Part shown: positions 56,261-64,000 of the stretch, piece after piece
Layout: every line of letters begins with the position of its first letter
Position numbering within the stretch: position 1 is the first letter of the stretch
NCBI RefSeq assembly: GCF_003996985.1
Contig: NZ_RJJX01000011.1
Coordinates: 59,041-123,040, forward strand
Source of the DNA: Ancylomarina longa
GTDB lineage: Bacteria; Bacteroidota; Bacteroidia; Bacteroidales; Marinifilaceae
DNA: 64,000 nt
Reading direction: 5' to 3'
The notes under the pieces: generated by a model
Told to the model about the DNA's origin: nothing
The model's input: only the letters and a program-made list of their open reading frames with translations
Databases searched by the model: none
Made by a program: the position numbers and the translations under genes

Positions 56261-57220
56261 ATGAAAGTAATCGAACTATTAAACCAGGCAATTGAGAATA
56301 AAACCACACATTTCTCATTTGAATTGCTCCCTCCCTTGCGGGGAAACAGTATCTATAAAGTTTTTAATACCATAGAAAAACTCAAAGAATTCGATCCTAA
56401 ATACATCAATATTACGGCGCATCGCGATGAATTGGTGTTTACCGAATCGGAGAACGGAGTATTCGAAAAGAAAATAACACGAAAGCGTCCGGGTACTGTT
56501 GCCGTAGCTGCAGCAATCAAAAATAAATACAAACTTACGGTTGTACCTCATGTAATTTGCAGTGGCTTTACTCCCGAGGAAACCGAAAATGCGCTATTGG
56601 ATTTAAATTTTCTTGGTATTTATGATTTGTTGCTTCTGCGAGGAGATTCCTCTTCTCGTCATGAGTTTATATCCAGCGAGGGAGAACACAAATATGCCAT
56701 TGATTTGATTCATCAGGTCAATAAAATAAATAAAGGGGAATTTTTAGATGGAACGCATGTAGAACCTTTCGAGACTCCTTTTTCTTACGGTACCGCCGGA
56801 TATCCCGAAAAGCACGAGGAAGCTCCCAACATGGATTCGGATATTTATTGGCTGAAACAAAAAGTAGATGCCGGTGCCGATTATATCGTAACGCAAATGT
56901 TTTTCGATAATCAGAAATATTTTGATTTTGTACAGAAAGTACGCGCTGCAGGTATTACTGTTCCGGTAGTTCCCGGAATTAAACCTTTATCGGCATTAAG
57001 CCAGTTAACAGCGCTTCCGCAGATATTTAAAACGGATATCCCGGAGGCTTTGGCTGCCGAAGTTCGTAAGTGTAAAAATAACGAGGCAGTAAAACAAGTT
57101 GGAGTAGAGTGGGGAATTCAACAAGGGAAAGAACTGATTCAACAGGGAGTGCCTTCTCTGCATTTTTACACCTTGATGGCTTCGGATTGTGTTCGTAAAA
57201 TTGCCAAAGCAATTTATTAG
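56261..57220 (+). CDS. metF: Methylenetetrahydrofolate reductase
   Basis: MetF reduces 5,10-methylene-THF to the 5-methyl-THF used by MetH. The 319-residue FAD-dependent TIM-barrel protein has HFSFELLPPLRGNS (catalytic Glu region), YINITAHRDE, VVPHVICSGFTPEETENAL, LLLLRGDSSS, SYGTAGYPEKHEEA, DYIVTQMFFDNQKYFDFV and PVVPGIKPL. It is the last gene of the methionine cluster, 100 bp after metH, and is followed by a terminator. Confidence 0.96.
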   Translation: MKVIELLNQAIENKTTHFSFELLPPLRGNSIYKVFNTIEKLKEFDPKYINITAHRDELVFTESENGVFEKKITRKRPGTVAVAAAIKNKYKLTVVPHVICSGFTPEETENALLDLNFLGIYDLLLLRGDSSSRHEFISSEGEHKYAIDLIHQVNKINKGEFLDGTHVEPFETPFSYGTAGYPEKHEEAPNMDSDIYWLKQKVDAGADYIVTQMFFDNQKYFDFVQKVRAAGITVPVVPGIKPLSALSQLTALPQIFKTDIPEALAAEVRKCKNNEAVKQVGVEWGIQQGKELIQQGVPSLHFYTLMASDCVRKIAKAIY

Positions 57221-57337
57221 CCTGATTTCGAATAAAACAGTTAGTATAAAAACAGTACAGGATTGATTAGAATGTAATAAGCTTTAATAGTCCTGAATGT
57301 TAATAAGGAATCTTTTTAAATCGGAATTGCCAAAGAG

Positions 57338-57367
57338 TCTCTTTCTTAGTTTGAAAGGGATTTTTTT
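57338..57367 (+). terminator. Terminator after metF
   Basis: TCTCTTTC (57338-57345) pairs with GAAAGGGA (57353-57360, one G-T pair) around a TTAGTTT loop, followed directly by seven T. It ends the methionine transcript. The rest of 57221-57518 has no gene. Confidence 0.7.
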
Positions 57368-57518
57368 ATGGGAATACTCAGCCAATAGCAATAAAATAGC
57401 TTCTTTTGCAGTTTTCTTTTTAATAAGATTGAACCATAAAATGAGATGATATTTGCTCTGCAAAGCAATATTTTTTTCTTGTTTTTGATAATTTAAATTT
57501 GATTACCAATAATAAAAA

Positions 57519-58058
57519 ATGAAAAGATTACTAATTGTACTGATAATGATTTGTGGAGCAGGCATAGTGAATGCTCAGGTTTTTAATACTTCCGGGATTT
57601 TAAAAGGCGGTGATGTGGCAATTGGATTCGAACCATCGCTTTTGGTGTATGATGGAACTACCGATGCTCAGATGTTCTTTCATGCAGGTGTCGGACTTGG
57701 ACGTAATATGGATTTAGGTGCAAAAATAGGAGCCTTTGGCGAGGAAACTTATTATGGTGGGGATCTTGAATTCGGGATCAGTAAAAATTTATCCCTCTCA
57801 GCCGGAGCTCATCATTTTCATGATTTTGGCTTGGATGGCACTGCAAATGTAAGCATTCCATTGGTGTCGGGAACAAAGTTGATAACCGGTTTGGATATGG
57901 ATATTAATTTTGGTGAGACAACCAAAATTCCACTTTGGGTGCCTGTAGGTATAAGGGTTGCCGTTGGTAATGGCTGGTCGATGATTATGGAGGCCGAAAT
58001 TGAACTTACCAATGAAGCTTACCATTATTTTGGAATTGGAATGGCTTATGGATTTTAA
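57519..58058 (+). CDS. Small outer-membrane beta-barrel-like protein
   Basis: The 179-residue protein has a signal peptide (MKRLLIVLIMICGAGIVNAQ). The mature part alternates hydrophobic and polar residues in short Gly-bounded strands (DVAIGFEPSLLVYDG, MFFHAGVGLGRNMDLGAKIG, LEFGISKNLSLSAGAHHF, FGIGMAYGF at the end), the pattern of a small eight-stranded outer-membrane barrel ending in Phe. The function is unknown. A strong terminator follows. Confidence 0.75.
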   Translation: MKRLLIVLIMICGAGIVNAQVFNTSGILKGGDVAIGFEPSLLVYDGTTDAQMFFHAGVGLGRNMDLGAKIGAFGEETYYGGDLEFGISKNLSLSAGAHHFHDFGLDGTANVSIPLVSGTKLITGLDMDINFGETTKIPLWVPVGIRVAVGNGWSMIMEAEIELTNEAYHYFGIGMAYGF

Positions 58059-58081
58059 AAATGATAATATTTGATAGATTG

Positions 58082-58106
58082 ACTCCGCTTTGTGCGGAGT
58101 TTTTTT
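58082..58106 (+). terminator. Intrinsic terminator
   Basis: ACTCCGC (58082-58088) / GCGGAGT (58094-58100) with a TTTGT loop, followed by a T run. It ends the outer-membrane-like gene. Confidence 0.92.
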
Positions 58107-58300
58107 TGACTATTTAGTGGGCTTCACCTCTTGGACATGCTGCTTTTTGTGTTACAATATTATTCACCGATACCATTGAAAAAAAATGGAGAGAGTTAAT
58201 AGTAGCATCTTCATACCATTTATCGATAGTGCGGCAATAGAAGCCAATAAAAGAAAGAGAGCCTACCAATTGGTTGAAGTTCGAAACACCCATAAAATGG

Positions 58301-58785
58301 ATCTTCCCGCATTTGCGGAAGCTCAAGTCAACATTGGGATAGCACTCCGCGCAAGCGTGGGAGCTCAAGTCAAAAGTGGCGCGATAGCAAACACATGTGC
58401 GGGAGCTCATCCCGACATTTCTTTATGCTGCGCAGCCGTGCGGAGGTCTAAGTCACGATTGATTTGGCTTCCTGCAATCCTGCGGACCTCACTTCAAGCG
58501 TGACTTGGGTTCGAACAGTTGTGGGAATGCCATTCCACAATTGAAGTGCTTCCACGCATACGTGGGCACTGTGTCCCAATATTGGGATGGCTTCGCGCAG
58601 TTGTGGGAAGCCCATCCGGATTGTGACTTGGCTTCCTGCAATCCTGCGGACCTCACTTCAAGTGTGGCTTGGGTTCGAACAGTTGTGGGAATGCCATTCC
58701 ACAATTGAAGTGCCTCCACGCATACGTGGGCACTGTGTCCCAATATTGCGATTGCTTCGCGCAGATGTGGGGAGCTAAAAATCAA
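58301..58785. repeat. 41-bp hairpin repeat array with 164-bp higher-order unit
   Basis: About twelve units of roughly 41 bp follow one another. Each carries a small inverted repeat of the type CTTCC-GCA-TGC-GGAAG, for example CTTCCCGCATTTGCGGAAG (58303), CCACGCATACGTGG (about 58552 and again 58717) and TCCCAATATTGGGA (58574). In the second half four units form a larger block that repeats almost exactly after 164 bp: the words GGCTTCCTGCAATCCTGCGG (58466 and 58630) and GGGTTCGAACAGTTGTGGGA (58507 and 58671) recur. The array is much more GC-rich than its surroundings and contains only spurious reading frames. Confidence 0.9.
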
Positions 58786-59104
58786 TATCTAAGCCCTATA
58801 TTATCCTACAGAATTGTCGTTTTTCCCAAACAGGATTTCATTTTTAGCTTCATTCTAATAACGGAAACAAAAAAGATTAAGGCTGCTCAGGTTTATCTAT
58901 TTTAGAGTGTTTTTTGCCATAAACATATGCTATGCAATAAAAGTTAATGGCAGTTTTGATGTTAATTAAGTATCGCTTCTTAGGTGAAAAATATATTGTT
59001 TCTTAGAAGTATTTGCTGTAAATTAAGACTTTGATATTCAGAACAGAGAGTTTTTTAAGAATTGTTGTTATCACCCTAAATCATTCACCATCAAAGCTAA
59101 CCAC
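58786..59104. other. Gene-free AT-rich stretch after the hairpin array
   Basis: About 320 bases between the repeat array and the next gene. I see no gene, no clear promoter match and no strong hairpin. Confidence 0.4.
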
Positions 59105-59737
59105 ATGGAAAAAGAAAAATCATCTATTCAAAAGTTAAACGAATTTGCTGAGCAAACCAACCGACTTATTACATTCACCGATAAACTTTACCCGTCGAAT
59201 GCAATACATCCTGTAACCTATCGTCGCAGAACTTTATACATACCAAATAATAAAGGAAGAAGCAGCTATTTTGTATGTTTTGATGATTCGCGACGAATGA
59301 ACAGATATGCAAGATATAGTGGGGTATTCTTCCCGATAGAATTATCTAAATCGACAAAAATTTGTATTCGCAAAAAAGATATTGTGGATAAGCTAAATTT
59401 TTTTACCAAGACCAACCGTTGCAAAATCGGGCAGGAGAGCTTCGATTCCCATGTGATTTACGAAGAGTTTGATTCTATTCGAAATAATCAAATCTTTACC
59501 AATACTAAGATTCAGGATTTAATTCGGAAAGCATTTGTTTTAAAACTCAGAGTAGGCGTAAATATGCTTCTTGTCGATTTTGTGCCGGGTTTTAGAAAGC
59601 AATCTTACTTTGGTATTTACACCACACACGAATGGCTGACGAATCCGATGAGAATAGAATTCTTATTCGATCTTGCTGAAGAAATAAATAGAAACATTAA
59701 TAGTATGCAGGAAGCTCTTGAAATGGCTGAATTGTAA
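59105..59737 (+). CDS. Uncharacterised 210-aa protein
   Basis: I do not recognise the family. The protein is soluble, basic and alpha/beta in style, with segments TYRRRTLYIPNNKGRSSYFV, CFDDSRRMNRYARYSGVFF, KICIRKKDIVDKLNFF and RVGVNMLLVDFVPGFRKQSY. The last 40 residues are helical. It has no signal peptide. It stands alone between the hairpin array and a bidirectional terminator. Confidence 0.65.
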   Translation: MEKEKSSIQKLNEFAEQTNRLITFTDKLYPSNAIHPVTYRRRTLYIPNNKGRSSYFVCFDDSRRMNRYARYSGVFFPIELSKSTKICIRKKDIVDKLNFFTKTNRCKIGQESFDSHVIYEEFDSIRNNQIFTNTKIQDLIRKAFVLKLRVGVNMLLVDFVPGFRKQSYFGIYTTHEWLTNPMRIEFLFDLAEEINRNINSMQEALEMAEL

Positions 59738-59759
59738 TCTGTGTTTTGGGAGAATATTC

Positions 59760-59798
59760 AACAAAGCTTCAATTTCGATATAGAATTGAAGCTTTGTT
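59760..59798. terminator. Bidirectional terminator
   Basis: A perfect 15-bp stem AACAAAGCTTCAATT (59760-59774) / AATTGAAGCTTTGTT (59784-59798) with a 9-nt loop lies between two convergent genes. Confidence 0.9.
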
Positions 59799-59819
59799 GT
59801 TTCGTAAGCATTAAGGAGA

Positions 59820-60761
59820 TTATTTTCCAAATTCATCGATAATTTTTTGAGCCGTAACTTCTGATAGCTTGATGTTGGATTCGTGTGTCCAACCACCAAC
59901 ATGCGGACTTAGTAGCACATTTTCTGCTTCGATTAAATATTGAAAATCTGTGGGTAATTCATTCGCATGTAAATCCTCGAAAGAGGTTTTTTCATATTCC
60001 AATACATCCAAACAAGCACCTTTCACCTTTTCATTTTTCAGATTTTTCACCAAATCGGCAATACGAACTACTTTGCCACGGGCAGTATTTATCAGGTAAA
60101 TTGGTTTTTTGAATCGTTTTAAAAATTCATCATTCACCATAAACATGGTTTCTTCGGTTTGCGGTACGTGCAGACTTAGTATATCGCATTGTTCAAATAA
60201 ATCGGACAATTGCTTTTCCTGGCAATATTCATCCGAATAATCGAATTTGTATTTGTCGTAGGCAATTACCTTGCAGCCAAAACCCTTTAAACGTTGGGCA
60301 AAAGCAGCTCCCATATTGCCATATCCGATAATACCAATCGTTTTTCCTTTAATCTCTATTCCTCTGTTTTCTTCTCTTCTCCATTTTCCATGTCGCACTT
60401 CCCAATTGCAACGGCAAAGATTATTGAATAGACAAAGTAGCATTCCAACTGCGTGTTCTCCAACCGCATCCCGATTCCCTTCCGGTGCATTAAAGCATCT
60501 TATCCCCTTGCTTTCGGCATAGGGGACATCAATATTTTCCAATCCAGCACCAACTCGGCCTATAAATTTCAATTTGGTGGCCAAATCTAGTTCTGTTTTG
60601 GTCAGCTTAAATTTACTTCGGATAATAAACCCATCAAATTCGGGGAATATATTCAAAAGTTCCTCTTTGTTTTTCTCGGGAGCATAAGTGCAATCAAATC
60701 CGGCCTCCACGAGCATTTCCCTCAATCGAGGATGGGTAGAATCTATAAATAGTACTTTCAT
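59820..60761 (-). CDS. D-2-hydroxyacid dehydrogenase (phosphoglycerate dehydrogenase family)
   Basis: The 313-residue NAD-dependent enzyme has the Rossmann motif GIIGYGNMGAAFAQRLKGFG, FIGRVGAGLENIDV, YLINTARGKVV (catalytic Arg nearby at INTARG) and the catalytic His in LSPHVGGWTHES. I use the ATG at 60761 (MKVLFIDSTHP); the frame extends 20 codons upstream without family support. It is shorter than SerA with ACT domains, so the substrate (3-phosphoglycerate or another 2-hydroxyacid) is uncertain. A -7-like element lies at 60841. Confidence 0.88.
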   Translation of the reverse strand: MKVLFIDSTHPRLREMLVEAGFDCTYAPEKNKEELLNIFPEFDGFIIRSKFKLTKTELDLATKLKFIGRVGAGLENIDVPYAESKGIRCFNAPEGNRDAVGEHAVGMLLCLFNNLCRCNWEVRHGKWRREENRGIEIKGKTIGIIGYGNMGAAFAQRLKGFGCKVIAYDKYKFDYSDEYCQEKQLSDLFEQCDILSLHVPQTEETMFMVNDEFLKRFKKPIYLINTARGKVVRIADLVKNLKNEKVKGACLDVLEYEKTSFEDLHANELPTDFQYLIEAENVLLSPHVGGWTHESNIKLSEVTAQKIIDEFGK

Positions 60762-60840
60762 GATAATTGTTTCAAGATAGAAGTGACTGAAATTAAGCTT
60801 GCAGGTCTTAATTCGGTACACTATTCAAATTATAGTGGTG

Positions 60841-60848
60841 CAAAAGTA
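60841..60848 (-). promoter_or_regulatory. Candidate -7 element for the dehydrogenase gene
   Basis: On the reverse strand this reads TACTTTTG, a full match to TAnnTTTG, about 80 bp before the start at 60761. The -33 half is not clear. Confidence 0.35.
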
Positions 60849-60940
60849 GACGGAAAATCAGTAAAATTTAAATTTCTTAGAAAAATTAAATACGCTCAGA
60901 AAACAGATAGACTTGTGTGGTTTGTTAAAAAGCCAGGTAT

Positions 60941-61438
60941 CTAAATATGCTCAGCATTTAATTGCACCACAAAACCAGCTTTGTAGCCTCTAATTTTTCC
61001 TGTCGAATCATATAATTCATAAGCCAGCATTATTTTATTCACCTTTTTATGAAGGCACATATTCGCTTTATCCCAAAACCATTCCTCTTCAAACTGAATT
61101 TTACCAATTCTATCGGTAAAGTTATTTTTAGATATTATTGTCCTAACCTCTTCATTTGTTAGCTGATGATTATCGTAGTAATCAAAAGCTTTTAATTTTC
61201 CCGATTGTACAGCTTTGATAATATCAGTAAACATGGTTTTGGTATCCGTGTTGGCTAAACATTCCGTTTTCCAATCATCTTCTGGATTAGGGTTGTGTGC
61301 CAAAACTTCATAAATAATTGGATTTGCGATTTTCTCACCGATAAAGACTTTTCCAGAAGAATGATTCTCCTGCTGACAGCTGAATAAAAACAGCCCTGAA
61401 ATAATCAGAGCTGTTGATGTATGATAGCATTTCTTCAT
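60941..61438 (-). CDS. Putative lipoprotein with distant GldN/PorN-like pattern
   Basis: The 165-residue protein has a lipoprotein signal ending LFSC with Cys21. The mature part contains FTDIIKAVQSGKLKAFDYYD, then IGKIQFEEEWFWDKANMCL and RGYKAGFVVQL. The order of an 'IxxAVxxGKLKAFD' helix, a 'xEEWFWDK' segment and a closing hydrophobic strand recalls GldN/PorN of the gliding/type IX secretion machinery, but the similarity is weak and the protein is much shorter. No other type IX genes are in the window. It is 24 bp upstream of the dihydroorotase stop on the same strand. Confidence 0.6.
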   Translation of the reverse strand: MKKCYHTSTALIISGLFLFSCQQENHSSGKVFIGEKIANPIIYEVLAHNPNPEDDWKTECLANTDTKTMFTDIIKAVQSGKLKAFDYYDNHQLTNEEVRTIISKNNFTDRIGKIQFEEEWFWDKANMCLHKKVNKIMLAYELYDSTGKIRGYKAGFVVQLNAEHI

Positions 61439-61462
61439 GTTCTATTTGCAGGTAAATTAAGA

Positions 61463-62803
61463 TTAGCGATTAAAACTTAATCTCATTCCTTTGGTGCTTT
61501 CATTAAAAGTACCCTGATCGTAAACCAAGTGTCCATTCACAAATGTCCGATCTACTTTATAATGAAATTCTTCACCATCAAAAGGTGTCCAGCCACATTT
61601 GTATAACGCATTTTCATTGGTTGCAGTCCAGTTTTCCTCTTTCAATAAAACCAAATCGGCATAATATCCTTTTCGGATAAAACCGCGTTGTGCTACCTGA
61701 AAAATTTCAGCAGGTGTGTGAGACATCTTTTCTACTACTTTCTCAATACTGATTTTTCCCCGATGCGATTGTTCCAGCATAGCCACTAAAGCATGCTGTA
61801 CCAAAGGTCCGCCACCGGCTGAATTTAAATAGTTTCCATCTTTCTCCCCGATTGTATGCGGAGCATGATCGGTAGCAATAATATCTAATCTGTCGTCGAG
61901 CAAGGCTTCCCAAAGTTTATCTTTGTCTTCTTTTGTTTTGATAGCCGGATTCCACCTGATTCTTGATTTTTTTGTCGAATAATCCCGATCATCAAACCAA
62001 AGATGATGTACGCATACTTCGGCAGTTATCCTTTTATCTTTAGCAGGAATAGTATTGTCGAATAAATCCATTTCCATTCCCGAAGATAAATGCAGAATAT
62101 GCAATCTGGTGTTGTATTTTTTTGCCAGCTCAATCGCTTTTGAAGAGGATTTGTAGCAAGCTTCGGCACTTCTTATTTTACCATGAAATTCCATGGGAAT
62201 ATCAGCACCATATTTTTTAAAATATTCAGCTTGATTCTTTTCTATAGTCGGAGTATCCTCGCAATGAGTAGCAATCAATATTGGCGCTTTTTCAAATATC
62301 TGCGAAAGCGTATCAATATTATCCACCAACATATTTCCTGTTGAGGATCCCATAAATATCTTAATTCCACATACTGTTTTGGGATCTGTTTTTAGAATTT
62401 CTTCCAGATTATCATTGGTAGCGCCCATATAGAAGGAATAGTTAGCCAATGATTTTTCTGCTCCAAGTTTGTATCGTTCCTTAAGTAAATCCTGAGTTAT
62501 AGTTTGTGGTTTCACATTGGGCATATCCATAAAGGAAGTAGTTCCACCCGCTACAGCTGCTCTTGATTCTGTATACAAGTTTCCTTTTTGCGGCATTCCC
62601 GGATCTCGAAAATGAACCTGATCATCAATCACTCCTGGAAGCAGTAATTGCCCTTCGGCATCAATAATAGTCCATTCCGATTCTTGCTTTTCAGGAACCG
62701 AAGTGAAAATTTCTTCAATTATTTGATCTTTTACCAGCACACTCCCGGTAATTTTTTTGCCTTCGTTGATAATCAAGGCATTTTTAATTAGAAAACTCGA
62801 CAT
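61463..62803 (-). CDS. pyrC: Dihydroorotase
   Basis: Dihydroorotase closes carbamoyl aspartate to dihydroorotate in pyrimidine synthesis. The 446-residue amidohydrolase has LLLPGVIDDQVHFRDPGMP, SFMDMPNVKPQT, ATHCEDTPTIEKNQ, RLHILHLSSGMEMDLF and IIATDHAPHTIGEK. In the first motif the usual HxH is QVH: the first His is replaced by Gln, as I recall also for Bacteroidales enzymes such as that of Porphyromonas gingivalis, so this is lineage-typical rather than inactivating. It lies 31 bp after the glycosyltransferase gene, probably one transcript. Confidence 0.92.
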   Translation of the reverse strand: MSSFLIKNALIINEGKKITGSVLVKDQIIEEIFTSVPEKQESEWTIIDAEGQLLLPGVIDDQVHFRDPGMPQKGNLYTESRAAVAGGTTSFMDMPNVKPQTITQDLLKERYKLGAEKSLANYSFYMGATNDNLEEILKTDPKTVCGIKIFMGSSTGNMLVDNIDTLSQIFEKAPILIATHCEDTPTIEKNQAEYFKKYGADIPMEFHGKIRSAEACYKSSSKAIELAKKYNTRLHILHLSSGMEMDLFDNTIPAKDKRITAEVCVHHLWFDDRDYSTKKSRIRWNPAIKTKEDKDKLWEALLDDRLDIIATDHAPHTIGEKDGNYLNSAGGGPLVQHALVAMLEQSHRGKISIEKVVEKMSHTPAEIFQVAQRGFIRKGYYADLVLLKEENWTATNENALYKCGWTPFDGEEFHYKVDRTFVNGHLVYDQGTFNESTKGMRLSFNR

Positions 62804-62834
62804 TTGGTTGTTTAGTTATAGTTTAGGCGAAAAT

Positions 62835-63563
62835 CTATCTTTCGTATTTTGTAAAAAAGCTTCTTAGCTTCATTTTTATTACTCCCCAAACGGCTTCATT
62901 AAAAATTCCACCACTCATTTTCGATGTTCCTTGTGTTCTATCGGTAAAAATAATTGGTACCTCAATAATATTAAAGCCAAATTTCCATGTTGTAAATTTC
63001 ATTTCTATTTGGAATGCATATCCCTTAAATCTGATTTTATCCAGATTAATAGTTTCCAGAACCTTTCGTGTATAACATTTAAAGCCTGCAGTAGCATCAT
63101 GAATATTCATTCCAGTAACTATACGTACATATTTCGATGCAAAATAAGACATCAGTACTCTTCCCATTGGCCAATTTACAACATTTACACCGGAAACATA
63201 GCGAGATCCAATAGCCATGTCGCCACCTTTGCTTGCACACGCATCATAAAGACGAACCAAATCTTCCGGATTATGCGAAAAATCAGCATCCATTTCAAAC
63301 ACATATTCATAGTCGCGTTCCAAAGCCCATTTAAAACCGGAAATATAGGCAGTACCCAAACCTAATTTTCCTTTTCGCTCCACCATATATAAATCTGTAA
63401 ATTCATTTTGCAGATTTTTTACAATATCAGCAGTGCCATCTGGTGAATTATCTTCTATAATTAGAATATCAAAGGCTATTTCTAGCGAAAAAACCTTTCT
63501 AATAATGGCTTCTATATTTTCTTTTTCGTTGTAAGTTGGAATAATAACAAGTCTATTTGTCAC
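62835..63563 (-). CDS. Polyprenol-phosphate mannosyltransferase-like GT2 enzyme
   Basis: The 242-residue family 2 glycosyltransferase has the N-terminal VIIPTYNEKENIEAII, ILIIEDNSPDGTADIV, the DxD metal site in FEMDADFSHNPEDL, AIGSRYVSGVNVVNWPMGR and EVPIIFTDRTQGTSKMSGG. This set is that of dolichol/polyprenol monophosphomannose synthase (DPM1-like), which makes a lipid-linked sugar donor for cell-surface glycans; the actual sugar is uncertain. No C-terminal membrane helices are present. It is first of a likely two-gene unit with pyrC. Confidence 0.9.
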   Translation of the reverse strand: MTNRLVIIPTYNEKENIEAIIRKVFSLEIAFDILIIEDNSPDGTADIVKNLQNEFTDLYMVERKGKLGLGTAYISGFKWALERDYEYVFEMDADFSHNPEDLVRLYDACASKGGDMAIGSRYVSGVNVVNWPMGRVLMSYFASKYVRIVTGMNIHDATAGFKCYTRKVLETINLDKIRFKGYAFQIEMKFTTWKFGFNIIEVPIIFTDRTQGTSKMSGGIFNEAVWGVIKMKLRSFFTKYER

Positions 63564-63669
63564 CTTGAGAGAATTAATGAGTTAAAACAATTTCCTAACA
63601 CGAAGATAGTATATCTCCCTAAAATCCTTTTCCAAGAAGAGTTAAAAATGTAAAATATAGAGATTTTGT

Positions 63670-63800
63670 TATGGGCATTTCCCTTTGCCTTATCTTCAAA
63701 AAAGGCAAAGCGTCGGGCTATTCACTATATCTTTTGCTCCGTTCCTCCGCAAAAGGATGCCGTTTCTATCTCTAATGTGCTATTTTTCGAATTGGAGAGC
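63670..63800. repeat. Interspersed repeat with two hairpins
   Basis: CTTTGCC (63683) / GGCAAAG (63704) and CTTTTGC (63731) / GCAAAAG (63749) form two adjacent hairpins around the sequence GCGTCGGGCTATTCAC. The phrase 'GTCGGGCTATTC...TATCTTTTGC' is of a kind I know as an intergenic repeat scattered in Bacteroidota genomes. No transposase is linked; the open frame across it has no protein support. Confidence 0.6.
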
Positions 63801-63954
63801 TTCAGAGTAGCGAATGGTATTTTATTCGGTATTCTTCCTGCTTATTCGCTATTAATTACTTTTCTTAAAATTTTTCGATCAGGTTCACAGGATGTTAAGG
63901 TGTGAGGCAGGAAAAAGATAAGAATTGGATTAGGAAATGGGGAAATAAATGATT

Positions 63955-63962
63955 TATCTTTG
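63955..63962 (+). promoter_or_regulatory. -7 element of a promoter reading out of the window
   Basis: TATCTTTG matches the Bacteroidota -7 consensus fully. It is followed by CACCGCTT and a likely short stem with AAGGCGG (to 63984), a leader form often seen before stable RNA genes, but the transcribed gene is outside the window. A TTG is found 27 bp upstream, too far for an ideal -33. Confidence 0.45.
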
Positions 63963-64000
63963 CACCGCTTTAAACGTAAGGCGGGGGTTTTGAAAGGGGT

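Noticed and set aside
58186-58905. Several 60-105 aa ORFs on both strands
   Set aside because: All lie in the 41-bp hairpin array or run into it; open frames on both strands and in several phases are expected from a GC-rich repeat.
60762-60821. N-terminal extension of the hydroxyacid dehydrogenase by 20 residues
   Set aside because: The family begins with the strand MKVLFIDS; the extension is a chance open frame.
62600-62625. Inactive dihydroorotase because HxH reads QxH
   Set aside because: The same change is, as far as I recall, normal for Bacteroidales dihydroorotases, and all other metal and substrate motifs are intact.
63666-63905. 79-aa ORF
   Set aside because: It crosses the interspersed hairpin repeat and has no recognisable protein features.

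Overview
The window is a chromosomal segment of an AT-rich member of the Bacteroidota, most likely a marine member of the order Bacteroidales near Labilibaculum, Marinifilum or Ancylomarina (an inference from protein style, not from a search). Supporting signs are the dcw cluster order without ddl or murB, the long Bacteroidota form of MraY, a coaX-TPR-lptC-CBS protein-SurA/PpiD run, a GlsB/GlsA-type glycine-lipid pair, few strong Shine-Dalgarno sites, and promoters of the TTTG-N19-TAnnTTTG type.

Layout. 1-2083 is the start of a tricorn-like S41 peptidase that runs off the left edge. 2.3-10.4 kb holds housekeeping genes: an STAS protein, a GNAT enzyme, miaB, a tandem Usp protein, a SPOR protein, a long PurF homologue, and the GlsB/GlsA pair. 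10.7-27.5 kb is a complete division and cell-wall cluster: mraZ-rsmH-ftsL-ftsI-murE-mraY-murD-ftsW-murG-murC-ftsQ-ftsA-ftsZ-ftsZ-yqeY, preceded by a textbook MraZ operator of three GTGGG-type boxes at 10-bp spacing. It carries two tandem ftsZ genes with different tails. 27.6-34.4 kb is a reverse-strand envelope block (PpiD-like foldase, CBS protein, LptC, TPR protein, CoaX). 34.6-39.5 kb holds a receiver-PAS protein and mfd.

39.5-43.9 kb is accessory DNA. It contains an array of palindromes spaced exactly 42 bp apart, several hairpin repeats, unknown lipoproteins and membrane proteins, and a decayed RiPP-maturase remnant. 43.9-57.2 kb holds fbp, one aspartokinase, and then a methionine block: promoter, SAM riboswitch, Met-rich leader peptide, metY, metX, hom, a second aspartokinase, metH and metF. 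Together these take aspartate to homoserine, on to homocysteine and methionine, and supply methyl-THF.

57.5-64 kb has a small outer-membrane-like protein, a second repeat array (41-bp hairpin unit with a 164-bp higher-order period), a D-2-hydroxyacid dehydrogenase, a lipoprotein, dihydroorotase and a polyprenol-phosphate mannosyltransferase-like enzyme. It ends with an interspersed repeat and a promoter whose gene lies outside the window.

The most interesting observations are the tandem FtsZ pair, in which the first copy seems to have swapped the usual C-terminal peptide for an FtsA-like amphipathic tail, the 42-bp palindrome array, and the stacked SAM riboswitch plus Met-codon leader in front of metY.
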